Source: Climacteris rufus (lineage: Eukaryota > Chordata > Aves > Passeriformes > Climacteridae). Taken from it: DNA of 64,000 bases. The stretch spans positions 1-64,000 of the forward strand of contig VZRZ01005146.1 in assembly GCA_013398175.1 (NCBI GenBank). The letters are read 5' to 3'. Both the position numbers and the translations under genes were made by a program. Below are positions 1 to 12,200 of this stretch, piece after piece (the stretch's first letter is position 1; the number at the start of each line of letters is the position of its first letter). The notes under the pieces are model-generated. The model was not told where the DNA came from and made no database searches. It saw only the letters and a program-made list of their open reading frames with translations.

Positions 1-260
1 CCCGAGCCCGCGGTCCCCGGCGTTACCGGGCGCTGCCGGGCGGGTCCGGGCCGGCTGCGGGCGCTGCCCTGACACCCAGGGCCTCGGCCTGGCCCGGCCG
101 TGCGGGAAGGGAAGGGACGGTGCCCGGCCCCGGCGGGGCTCGGACATTCCTTTGTGCCGCTGCCCTGCAAACACATGTCTGCAGGCACGTACCTTGGCGA
201 TTTTGAGGCGATCCCCCCCTCTCTGGCTCAAGGATAGAGTTACCTCCGCGGAGGTGCGTG
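1..260. promoter_or_regulatory. CpG island, putative promoter/5' exon region
   Basis: The first ~260 bases are strongly GC-rich with many CpG dinucleotides, in sharp contrast to the CpG-poor DNA that follows. This is the usual signature of a vertebrate CpG-island promoter. A canonical G-quadruplex motif (four GGG runs, loops of 7, 1 and 3 nt) lies at 28-50. A reasonable + strand donor (GAG|GTGCGT, intron from 254) could end a non-coding first exon that splices to the acceptor at 20131. The island may belong to FAM53A because that gene's first visible acceptor is the next strong + strand exon, but this link is inferred. The true start site may lie left of the window or be bidirectional. Confidence 0.6.
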
Positions 261-3200
261 TTCTTCCACAATAGCTGCCTTCCATAATGATTCCAGGGTG
301 GAAGCGGTGGTTATTTTTTTCCTTCCCCTCCCCTCTGCAATAGGAAAGTTGATTTCTGGTTTATGGCCCCAAAGTGTAAGGACCAGTTGGGCTCAATGGG
401 CGAGTGAATGGGCTCTTTGTGTTATTCCAGCTTTTCTAAGGGCAGTAACATGGCTTTGTTCCGGTTATTTGGCTTATTAAATGTCTCCTGGCCTGCTCGA
501 AGGCTGGATAGAAATGTGTGGGTGAAATTCTGGGTGCTGTTCCAGGAGGTCGCTTTAGGTGCTATGGGAGAGCTGCCGCCCGCTGTGGAGGATCCACAGG
601 TTTGGCGTTCAGGGATCTGAACTCCTGGGGTTGGGATGGAAAAGTTCAGGCTTTTTTCCCCCTTTAGGGAAATGACATCCCCATCACAGTGTTCAGAAGC
701 CTTGGGGTTGCAGGGCTGAGAGGGGCTGGGTGATTCAGACCCATTAAGTCCCTGGCTGGGAGTGCCAAGTCCTAGGCCTCGGGATGAGTTGAGCCAGCTG
801 GTCAAATCCATTTTCTGGTTCGCTGTGCTTACATTAAAATTAGCTCCTGAGAACAGCTATTACAGCCTTTACTGTTGCATTGCCTCCAGCTCCTTTGCCT
901 GACTGATAGAGAATATTTTCGTCAGAAAAAATTTGCCATTTTTGGCAAGAAACCAGTAAGTTTGTATCTCTTGTGGCAAGCTGAAATGTTTCTGGGTGTG
1001 TTTTAATTGTGAATAGCCTGCTTGCTTGGAGTCGGGCTTATGAAACCTGGAGTGCAATGTTTGCTGAATAGCAGAAACTTTCCTGATGAGGCATGTGACT
1101 TGATCTGGTTTCATTGGAGGTGCAGTGTACTTGCTCAAGCCCAAAGAGCTTGTATCCTTACAGTTACTGAGCTTCCAAAGATGCCTGGAAGAATTGCACT
1201 CAGAGGCAGGAGATTAAAATATACACTTCAGGTAGTTCCACATAAGCTGATGGAACTCTTAACTAGCAGATGGGTTTACTACTTACTCCTTTTGAATTTC
1301 TGTGAAATGCTGTTCCTATTAATACAACTGCTATTTTTAATGAGCCCTATTTTTTTGCATGAGTAGCAAGATGCTACTCTTCATCGTTTGGAAGTAAATG
1401 CTGCCTTTTAGACATAAAATACTGATCTGCAAGGCCATGCCCATATCTAATGATATGATGTCCTTTTGGGATGTTCCTGTGGTAACCTGGCAGTCCTCTA
1501 GCGGCCTGTACCTGCCAGTGCCTAACCCACACTTATTGTCTCTTTAACTGGGGAATTAAAGTTGGTCAAATAACTGTAAAGGAATATTTTAAATTCAGGA
1601 TAGCTAAATTTCCCTACTTCCTTTTGAAAAGCGTTTTTTTCTGCAGGGCACTATGATTCAGAAGAGTGAGGAGGCTGAAAAAAGAAATATTTATATCTGC
1701 AACTATTGTGTTAAGCTTTGGAAGTTTAGTAGCAGCATAAAACTATATTTATGAAAATGTGGTGGGCAGATAAACTGAAAGCCTGAGTGTACTGAGAAGA
1801 GTGCAATTTATTGAGGGGATTGCTTTATTTAAAACAAAACCTTGAAGGATTTATTCTTTCCTATAGGAATTCCTTGAGAGTCTGGTAGCCATTACTGTGG
1901 CTCCCTTTTTTAGTTCCTGCTCCTTTTCCCCTCTCTGTGCTTTCTCCCCCTTCCTCTGTTGCCTCCCCCAATCTACATTCCTTTGTGTTAGCAGTGATGA
2001 TGGCAGTTCTAGTCACCTCCTGTGGTTTGATAGATTATTCCCTTTAGAATCATGGTGTACTTAAAACTTTCCAAACACAATTCTTTCCTTGCTCCTCCAC
2101 TTTTTTGATGCTGGCTTTGAGTTTTGTTCTAAGAATTTGTCCTCTCTGGGTCTGCTTTGAGTTGTCTTAAGTACTAGTAAGAAGTCTCCTTAAACCTTTA
2201 GTGGAAAATATTAGTATTTATGTTATGATTTACATTTCTTTTTGTGTATGTTGATGGTCATAATACAAACAGAAAGTTTGTACTTTGGTAACAGTGAGTT
2301 TCTCATTCCCCTGCAAGCTCACAAGTTTTGTGCTTTCTTTTTAGACAAAACTTTGCTTGCTTTAAACTTTTATTTTTATGAAATAAACTTCTTGGACTGT
2401 TTTTAGTGTACTACATTCTTGAGATCTGATAGTCATGTAAGAATGATCTTGCAGGTAAATGTTCATAGGATTTTGTCTTTAGTCTTACACAATTTGCATA
2501 AAAACTTACATGGTCTACTCTATTTCAAAATGCAAGAGATTCCTGTCCATTGTGGAAGTACCTGCAACTTTTACTTTAGATGTTGTTAGTAATATAATCT
2601 TACTGAGGAGGGGAGAAACTACATACGAAAACCTCTGAAGGGCTTTATGTGCACTCCTGCAGGAAGGGTTAATGAGCAGAAGGAAGCCCTGTTCATTAAT
2701 TTTAGGGAAGAAATTAATGGCTAGGAGAACAGGTGCTTGAAGTCAGTGTAGTGTCTGATACTTTCTGAGTAGGTAAGTTTTAATCTCTTGACTCTGTACA
2801 GTTGTGAGGGAGCCATTTACATTGACAATGTGCTTTTTGGTGTCATAAAGTTTGAGTCCTTAACAACATCTTAGTGCTGAAGTACTGCAATCCAGTGATG
2901 AATCTGTTTAAAAAAAATGAATCTTCACTTTGTTGGTTTCTCTTAATTGTAAACACTTTGGTAGGGGGATTGAGACAGTCATATTTTCAGAAAATGGTTT
3001 TCTTTAAGGGTTTTCTTCTCACTCAGGAGGAGGTCTCTTAAAAAAAGGTGGGGGAGTGGCATATTTTTAACTCCTTTCTAAGCTGCTCTACAAATTTTTG
3101 TGGCGATCCAACTGGATATTTTGGTACTGTTGAGTATAGAGAAACCTGAAATCAAGGTAACTGTCAGCTCTTAAAGCCATTTCTAGATTTGGTGCTGTTT

Positions 3201-6200
3201 CAGGGAATAATATAATCAGCAAGCTGGCAAGGAGCTGCTCAGCTAACTGCTAATGCTTCACAGTGGGCGTAAATAACTTCTGAAGGCCATGTTTCTGCTA
3301 ATTTTTAGGTTGAGGGGAGGAAGTAGGCAGGGTTGTTACTAAATACATTATCTGGGTTATGGCTCTCAGTTTACTGACAGCACTGTTTTTTAAGCCAGCA
3401 GTTGAATATCATTCTTTAAGGTGATACGAATTGCCTCAGTTAGGAAATTTACTGAGTTATAAAAACAAAACTAATACAATTGGCTTTCTGCTGTTTGAAC
3501 TTGAGTGTATTTTAGTGAAATGCAGCTGCCATGTTTTTCATATTGGGTGTTAACAGCAAGATCAAGGGTTCCAATCACCTGATGTTCACATTATTGCTCT
3601 GAACCAGATATGACAACATTGCTTTAAGTTCTTGTGGAAATTAAACTGTGGGAAAGCTCTAGGAAGAATTCTGTCAATAATGCATTAGGCCCAGAGCTTG
3701 GGACATCCAGTGCCAGTGATGGCAACTGCTCTTCAGTGTGTGTGTCTGGATACATAGAGCTAAGAATGTGAAATCAAACAATGTTTTGCTGTCATTAGAA
3801 GTGTCATTTGCAAAACTGACTCGGTGTTCTGAGACCTACATGTCATTGTGGGGAAGGCATTTGAGATGGAAGAAAGCTGTTTCTGCATTTGCTGAGCTTT
3901 AAAATTGGAACCCAGCTGGTACAGGAAATAGTTGAAGAAATAACTGCAGCACCACTGTCTATACCTTTACTTTTGTGATTTAGCCCAAGATCTGTAATGC
4001 TGGAAGACAGGATCTGAATTCCATTTTTTCTGGAGAATACCTCCTTAAGACTCTGGAGAATTCTTAAGGCTCTCCTCATCCAGCCAGTCTTGACAGCTGA
4101 CTTGCTGTTTATTCGTTAATTCACTTCAGTTTACTTGGGTTGTGAAAAATCACATTTTTAACTTGGCAATTTCTACATCAAAGTTTATGTATTAAAAATG
4201 AAGTAAAACCTTTACTGTCCTAAAAAGACCTATACAACAGAGCTGTGGCTTCTCTTCTACTGTCACCTCCCCTTGAGCCATGAATGGGAATAATAGAAAC
4301 TTCTGTTGGCCTTATATTAACTTTAGGTTCCTAATTTGCATCTCAAATAGCATTGTGAACAGCAGAAATGCCTTCGAGGGGTTTGGGAGGTTTTTTAATT
4401 TGTAGGGTAAATGTATTTTTTAACCTAATTAGGCAGTTCAGATTGTTATTGCAGCATGTTTAATTTTTGCTCTGCACAGCTTGTGTTGATGTCAGTGGCC
4501 CTGAATCATTCCTTCAGTGCTGTGCACCTGTGCTAAGTTTCACCTTCTTAATTGTGTCTTTAGACTTTGTCTTGGTAAAGTGTTCTTCCATTTCGTACAG
4601 TTACTGCTGGATACTGGGTGATATTTTTGTTCTTTATTCTACCCTCTAAAACTTGTTCATAATGAAAATTATTGGTTTAAAGGTTCTGTTTCCTTTAACT
4701 CCCCCAGCTTTCCCAATGAAAAATGCACTTTTCTGTCTTCCTTCAAGGTTTCTGTTGATTTGACCTCTTTTGCTGTTAGAGGGGTGAAAGTTTATTGTGT
4801 TTAAAGAAGAATGCAAGTGACAAAAACTGTGTCATTTGGATCTGTCAAACCCTGTTGTTTTATCAGCTACTGCTGTCCCAAAGTAGCACGCAGAATGTGG
4901 AAGAGATCAAAGTTTGGAGCCTCAGGTGTGAGATGTAGGTTATGAAACAGAATTGTGGAAACATGGTTGAGGCAGGATAGGTCTGGATCTGTGGGGTTCT
5001 GCCTCCTGCAGCTCAGCATTTCTTAATCAATATCTTCATGGCCATTGAGGTTGCAGGTGATTTTTGTATCATGTTAAGAACCAGCTTTGCTTTCATAACA
5101 TAGGAGACTTCTGATCTATGGACTGTTTGAGGGTGTGATTTATTGATTTTTAAATGCTGGTCTCTGTTTAGATACCTAGGATCTATTTATATGTCTGTAT
5201 AGTGTTTTTGCTGAACTGACAGTTAAAATTACAATCCTAGTTTAGAAAAAAAAAGGAACCTCTTTGCCCAATTATCCCAGTGTGATAATAGTGGCCCATG
5301 ATAATGAATTATGTCCAGTTGGAATGGAGGGTGGTGTGGTGTGTGAGCATGCCTCAAGACTACTGCTGTGCTTAGAGTGTAATTTGATGCAGTATTTAGT
5401 AAATGAGAGGAGAGGGGAGTAATGAAAACAGCACTGAATAACTACTTACTTGAATTGTCTGAAATACAGCATGTATTTGTTGTAGTGGGAAGGGGGAAAG
5501 GAACAAGTACCCAGCACTTCATCTTTTCATTTCTTAAAAATGATGAAATGAAACAGCAAAGCTGAACCTTGCTGAATTTGAGAAGTGTGAATAACTTGGA
5601 GGCTGAAGTACTGCTGCCTTCTGTAAGGGGCTACCAAAGGTTGAGACACAACAGTGGTGTCACTTTTTGGGAGATTCTGCTGCCACTGGAACATGAGCCA
5701 GCATGTTCAGTGCCAGCCTGGTCCTTGGCCTGTTCCCTCCTCAGGATGCATGGCAGTCCCCTTGAGCTTGGCTGCATGTGTGCCTGCTGACTTCATCGTT
5801 TTCTTCCTTTAGCACTCCATCCTGGCCAGGCCTTTCTGGTTCAATATTTGGATAAGGAATTGCTGAACTCCTGGAGGGTAAGGTGGACTGTTGCTGTTCT
5901 TCTGTTTTCATGTTTCACAAATCAGCAGAATGTCATTTAATAAAGCAGGAAAGTAGCTGCATAAATAGTTGTAGTACCAAACTATTACAGAGGATGAAAA
6001 AGGATACTATTTTGTCTTTGTTTTCTATTTCTTAGGTGGCCTGTTTATGCTCGAGCTCTTAAGAGTTAATTCTTCTGTGCTTTAGTGACTTCAGATTTTG
6101 CAGTTTAAATGTGAACTCTGACTGGCTGTAACTAATGCTCTCTGCTTCAACTCCCCATCTGTAAATCCTGTGTATCTTAGTTTTTATTTTGTAATATTTG

Positions 6201-9200
6201 TCCTGTGTGCAGCACTTTTATCCTCAGGAAGTCCTAACCAACCCCGAGGCAGTGGGTGTAAAAGGTGTGTGCACATGTTTGTGTGGCAGTGCTTTGACAC
6301 CACATCAGTGAAAGCCATTACATCACCCTGCTGGGTTGTTAGCAGGCAAGGCATGCTTGTCTTGCTGAAGTAATAGGCTTCTGCTTTCTCTTGGTCAGAA
6401 GAAAGATGCAGCAGGGTACTGCAATATTGCTGAAATTTGCAGTCTGCTACGGGAGGTGATTGGAGGGGATTTTTTTCTGTGTGAAGAAAGTATGGGGCAG
6501 GTGTGACCTTTTTTTGTAACAGTAAAATAACCTGGTTATGCAAATCCTGGAGTTTTAAGTTGAAAAATCTGAAAAGTAGCTTCTAGTTCATTGAAACTGA
6601 ACACACATTGCAGAAGATAAGCAAAAACATTACAGTGGCTTGAAACTGAGTTAGTCATTTAAAAAAAAGTGGGGCTATGAAAGGTGTAGGTTGGTTGTGA
6701 GTCTCCTGCCCCATTCTGGTATTGCACATCTAATGTGATTCACAGCAGAAGCTTGAGCAGCTCTTCTTTCTATTCTGTCCAGTGCTTTGCTGTCCTCAGC
6801 AAAAGCTTGTTCTGAGTATGGAGCCAGACAGCTTCCTTACTGCAGGTCAGGCTTATTGCCTAGTTCCCTGGGCATAAGGGACAGCTATTCCTTCCCCTGT
6901 AGTAAGTAATCTTTTAAAAATATTTGAACTGTTCTTTGCAATGTTCCTGTTGCCCTGTGTCTTGCCCTCCACCCTGCAGATGTGTGATAGTTTTGGCCTA
7001 AATAAACCTGGTATTCAGGTCTTCCCAAGAGGTCATGTTTTTTTCAGCTCTAATCATTCCTGTTGTTCTCTCAAGTTAGCTCGCATCGGGCTTCAAGCCT
7101 GGTGTTTAAAGCCCAAATTTGTCCTGCAACTGAGACTTTCTCTGCTGACTGGAGTGAAAAAATGGCTTCATGTGCCCTGGAGCTGATATTCCTGTTTATG
7201 CATCCCCATACATTTGACTTTTTTTACACCAGCTTAGCACTCATTTCAAGGTCAGCCTGTTGATCCCACCTTGCCCCCAGCTTTCTTCTGAAGAATTTGC
7301 CTTTCTGTTTGTTCATTTAATCCTGCCTGAGCGTGTCTTTCAGAACTCAGTTGTATCCTATTACTTGCAGAACACTTTTCCAACTTGTCAAAGTTATGCA
7401 GAATTTTAAGGCTGTCTTGCAGTTCTTCCTGCTGTTCTCCTACTTGTAACAAGTCTCCTCTGCCAGCAGCAGATCACGGGGAGCCCAGAAATGGAACTGA
7501 GCTGGGTTCCTGCTCACTGTGTTCTCCCACACACCACTGGAAGCTGCTCTCTGGCTGTGGTTGTCCCCCAGGGATTGCATTTGCTGTAGAGCCTTTCCTT
7601 ACCTCCCAGCAGCATGTGAGACCTCACAGGTTCCATCCTGTCCCTAAACCCTGTTCCACTGATGTCCGGGTGAACCAGGTGGGTGTTGTACTCCTTGTTG
7701 CTCTTAAGTGCTCACAAGAGGTTCCCACCCTCCCCACAGGTTCTGGAATGTGGGGAAATGGAGACCAGTCACATGAATTTTGACCTTTTTCTGAAGGCAG
7801 GCATGGAATGAAGGCAGGCCTAATCTCAAACTGATGTTCATACTTTTTTTTAAAAACCCACCCATGTCCTGTTTCTGTCTGTATTTAAATATATCACATA
7901 GCCCAAATCTAGTATCTTGCAGATAACTCCAGGTGTTAGAGTGACTGAAGTCGTCTGTGGTTAGGGTTCTTTGAAGCTGTCCATTCTTGAAATAAAATTG
8001 CTCTTGTATTGCAAGCTGTGTGGTGTAGGATAAGCTTCACTACTTGGAACAGCTTTTCTTTAGAGTATTTTTCTTGGATTTGTGTTCGTAAGTATTTGTT
8101 GACATCTCTATAGGTGCAGTTTTCTCTCTTTGGAATCTTGGTTCTCATATCTCCCCTCTTGAACACATAATGAATCTTGTGCTGCATAGAAATGGATTTC
8201 TCTGAGCCCTGTCTCTATTGGGGTTGACACACTTCTCTAAGTACTATTTGTTGTTGCTTCTCCAGCACCTCTCCTTGTAACCTTCCAAACTACTTTGCAT
8301 CTCCACTATTCAGTAATTCCCTTAGAATTGCTCTAATCATTGCCTTATTTATAGTCCCTGCATGTGTAGCAGTTTATTCTCATCACACAGATGTATTTGA
8401 GTGTAGTAATAGTTTCATTGTGCATGGCTACAAGCTGGAATAATTAATCTTCTAATCATTCTTTCCACTGGGTGCTCTAAGGAGATGGACCTCTCCCCTT
8501 TGAAATCATACTGCAGTGTTAAATTGAACAGATTTAGAAAGTCTGATAATCCTTTGCTAAATTATTGGATGTTTGTTAGCTGGGATTGCCTCAGTGATCA
8601 CTCTGAACCCACAATATGTTACCAGAAAAGCAAGGCAGCTCTGCTGAGAAGGTAAAGGCAATGTGGATGGTGAAACATGTGCTGAGTACTTTAGGATGTT
8701 AATACTTGTCTGTAAGTACTACAACAGTGCTATTAAACAACAATACTATTAAGCAGTATGGGGAAGCTGTGTTCAGAAAAGCTCTTTCAAGGTGGATTAA
8801 TGGTTGTGGCAGGTTTTTCTGGATTAAGCATGATACTCAAATTGTAGTAATATAGTTGGTTGCAAAATGCCTTGAGATTCAACTTTATAGTCCTGTTAAA
8901 TATACAGTCTTAAACCTTGGAACTAGTTTGGGGGGAACCTTCCCTTTGCCCTTTTCTCACTTGAGCACAAGCTGATCAAATAAAACCTGTTTCTGAGTTC
9001 TAAACTAGTTATTGAACTGGGTGTTGGACTGAGCCAAACTGAAATGAAGTAAGTGCCTGTTGCACCTGCAGAAAAGGCTGCAGCTGTCTGAAGCTTGTTT
9101 GTCACTTGGGTACCTCTTGGGTCCAGGTGCTCAGCCAGCAACTTCCCCTAACACAGTGGTTTGTTTCAGATCTTCAGCAGAAAAGATCCTACTGCTTTAT

Positions 9201-12200
9201 GCAGACTGCAGTGTGCTTAACCTTTGCATGTGTGACTATGCCAGGAACCCAGATGTAATTTCAGAAGCTTACTTTAAAGGAAGCTTAGATGAAGTACATT
9301 TTCTGTCAGCATTGAAAGATCATTTGAAAGACCCAAGTTTTCAGGTGATGAGCTAAAAGGATGCACTTGCATCTCTTACTGTTGACTTCATCAGATAAAT
9401 CTTTACTGTTTTGTCCTTCACCTTGGTTAGCAAAGTTGATCTTGTCAGAATGCTGTCATCTCTAAAGGTAACTGCCCAAGTGGGAGGACACATTTCCCTT
9501 CCAAACACTCTTGGTCCTGTCCTCTCTTGCACAGTTGCTGTCTGCAGGTGCTAAGTGCTGAACTTGCCAAGTGACTTACCTGCTGCCCGTCAAAGCTGCT
9601 GAATTTCTTTCCTGACCAGGGAAGATTAAAAGTAAAGGCCTTCCTCAACACTCATTTTTCACCTGGCATCTTTGTGTTCAAATAAAGTGGTTCTTTTGCC
9701 TTTTACTAACTGAAGTGTGGCCCATAGTACTTGTGTACTGATCAGCACCTTGTGCCTGTTTGCTTCCCATACAGGGGCATGGTTTTGCATTAAGGCTTCA
9801 TAGCCCATTCTCTGTGAGTAAATTTTGTGATTTGGAGTTCTAGTGACTTCTGTGAATCGACTTTGGCAAATGAATCTGTCCACAGAACTTGCTTGAGGAA
9901 GCAAGGAGTCATTTATTAAACATGAGATAGTGTTGAGGTATACACAGAGAAAATACTGAGCTTTTCCATCAAGCAAAGGTGGTCTTTCAGTATCTGAAGA
10001 AGAAACAATCATACTAATGTAGCTAAAACAGTTAACTTTTTTCTCAATTAACATAGTTATCTTCTGTTACATGGTGTAACTTTGTCTCATGAGCTTTCTT
10101 TTAGTTGATGTAATTGTTACAAATGCTTTTGCTAAGTACCTACTGCCATATGTACCCCTTGGTTTGTGTCTTGACCTCCAGCACAGCGTTTCCTGAATCC
10201 AGCTGTTCAGTGTGCTGCTGAAGGCTGAATGCATACAGACAAAGTAGTTATCTAGCTTTTGAAAGAGTCTAGAGAACTAGTAAGAGCTGTATAGCTCAAC
10301 TGGACTAATTTTTATTGAAGTACCTTTAATAGGTCTGGCAAGAGGGATGTCCCTGGTGACACTTGAAGTAGTGTCTGAATTGAATGCTGAAAGCATTCAA
10401 AGTATTGATGTGTGCTGCTTTTGTCTTTTTATTTCATTCAGTTTTTTTAATGGACTTTAATTTGTGGTCTGCTCATACTTGGGGCATTTGTGGGCTGTTA
10501 CTGAGGGCTCACATGTAGAGCAGATTATATGTAGTGCAGATCCCTTCAGAGACTTCACCATTTGAAAGTTCATGGTATGTACAAAACAGAAGTTGGAAAT
10601 CAGCAAATAATTCAGTTGATAGGAACTGTAGTTTAACAAAGTAAAGAGAAACAGCAAGAAAATATTCAAACTGCCATTTAGTTTTGGTATTTGTAGTGTG
10701 ATACAAAGATCTCTTTATTTAAAAAAATTGCTACTTGAAAGCTGTGTGGTAGTTGGGTTTTATTTTCTGAATTCTGATGGATCTGGTAACTAGGTGGGTG
10801 TTGTAGAACTGGAGATCTCTGTGTGCCACCTCTTGAGGTATCTCCTGCCAGATGAATTCTGGGTTCTTTATGGATGGTCAAGAAACCCCAAATTACGCAT
10901 GGTCAGCCATGATAGAGAACAAGTCCGGGCCATGAGGTGGGACTTGGTTGTCAGCTACACACCATATTTCCTATCTGTTCCATGCATTTCCATGCTCTTT
11001 CAACATAGATAATATAGCAGCTAGTTTTAACTACTTTATGCAAGCCTGCATAGAATTTTACTCTTGTGTAAACCCTTCCTGTAATTTTTCTTGAGGGTTT
11101 TATTTGAAACAGTGTACTTGTAAACTGCTAAAATAAGGATACACACATACATATGCTCATCCAGTACAGTTGCAGAATGATCTTCTGGAGAGTTATAATT
11201 TTGAGACTAAGACAAACTTTTCTTACACTGCTACATTGGGTATAATTGGGTATAATACTTTGTCATGAAAAGAAAATATTACTCACAATGTGAAGAATTA
11301 GAACAGTAAGTCTTGGAGAAATGTGCTTCATGTTGCTGTAAGCATTGAGATGTATGGATATTTACAGAATGCTGCTCAGAACTTGAGCTCTAAGTTTAGT
11401 ACTATCTGCAGTTCACCAGCTGTACTGTTTACTGAAAAAATATTTGGACTACCATAGGTTCCTCATTTTTAATTTCCATAGTTGTATGCAAGCTAATGAA
11501 GGGAGACTTCCCTGTGTGCTGATTATATAGCTCATTAGATCCCTGAAATGCCATGAAGTAGCATCTTAGCATAAGTGTTTTTCACCTGGCCTGAGGCCTT
11601 CAGCAAGAACATTTCACACTTGGGATCATAAAAACAAACCTACTAGTTGGGCTCTTTATTTTAAACAAGCCAACCAGATGTCTGAAACTCCTCAGAATGA
11701 ACCTGAAGGCAAACAGGAGGAGGTTTATTAGCTGTGTGTGTTTTGGGAGCAGGATGTATGGAAGAGATTTGTATAATCCCTCAGCTCCAAGCCCATAGGC
11801 TTTGGTAATAGAACAGTCCTTCAGTGCTGATATTATTCCATTCTGTCACAGGGAAGCAGGATGTGCGTGGGGTGCTCATTGTTGTCACTGCCATGTGAGT
11901 TAAGGGTCAATGCTCTCTGTTTTTCAGGCCTGGGTATTTTTAAAGCATGCATATGTGCCTGTTTTACTTCTCAGTTTTAAGGGCAAACACTAAGAGAAAG
12001 TAGGTGATACTACTTGTTATTTTTATTTTTTTTCCGCTGACTTCTCTCGCTGGTGGAGTGAAGCAAATACAGTAGTAGGGCCAGTTAATCTTGATCTAGT
12101 TTTTTTTATTCCCCAAGCCTTAGAGTAAAAAAAATAAATCTTGTGGGACTTACACAGTCTGGATCACTTGCTTTAGTGAAAATGTGCTAGGTAGGTAGGT

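Noticed and set aside
422..811. 129-codon minus-strand frame just right of the CpG island
   Set aside because: The low-complexity Ser/Pro/Gly composition and absence of family similarity suggest chance. It does not join well with the minus-strand donor at 192.
6184..6543. 119-codon minus-strand frame
   Set aside because: No domain, no conserved motif and no promoter or splice evidence. It is consistent with a random ORF in 64 kb.
7385..7783. 132-codon + strand frame in the 5' intron
   Set aside because: It sits in a GC-richer patch, has no recognisable domain and no matching splice sites, and is a likely chance ORF.
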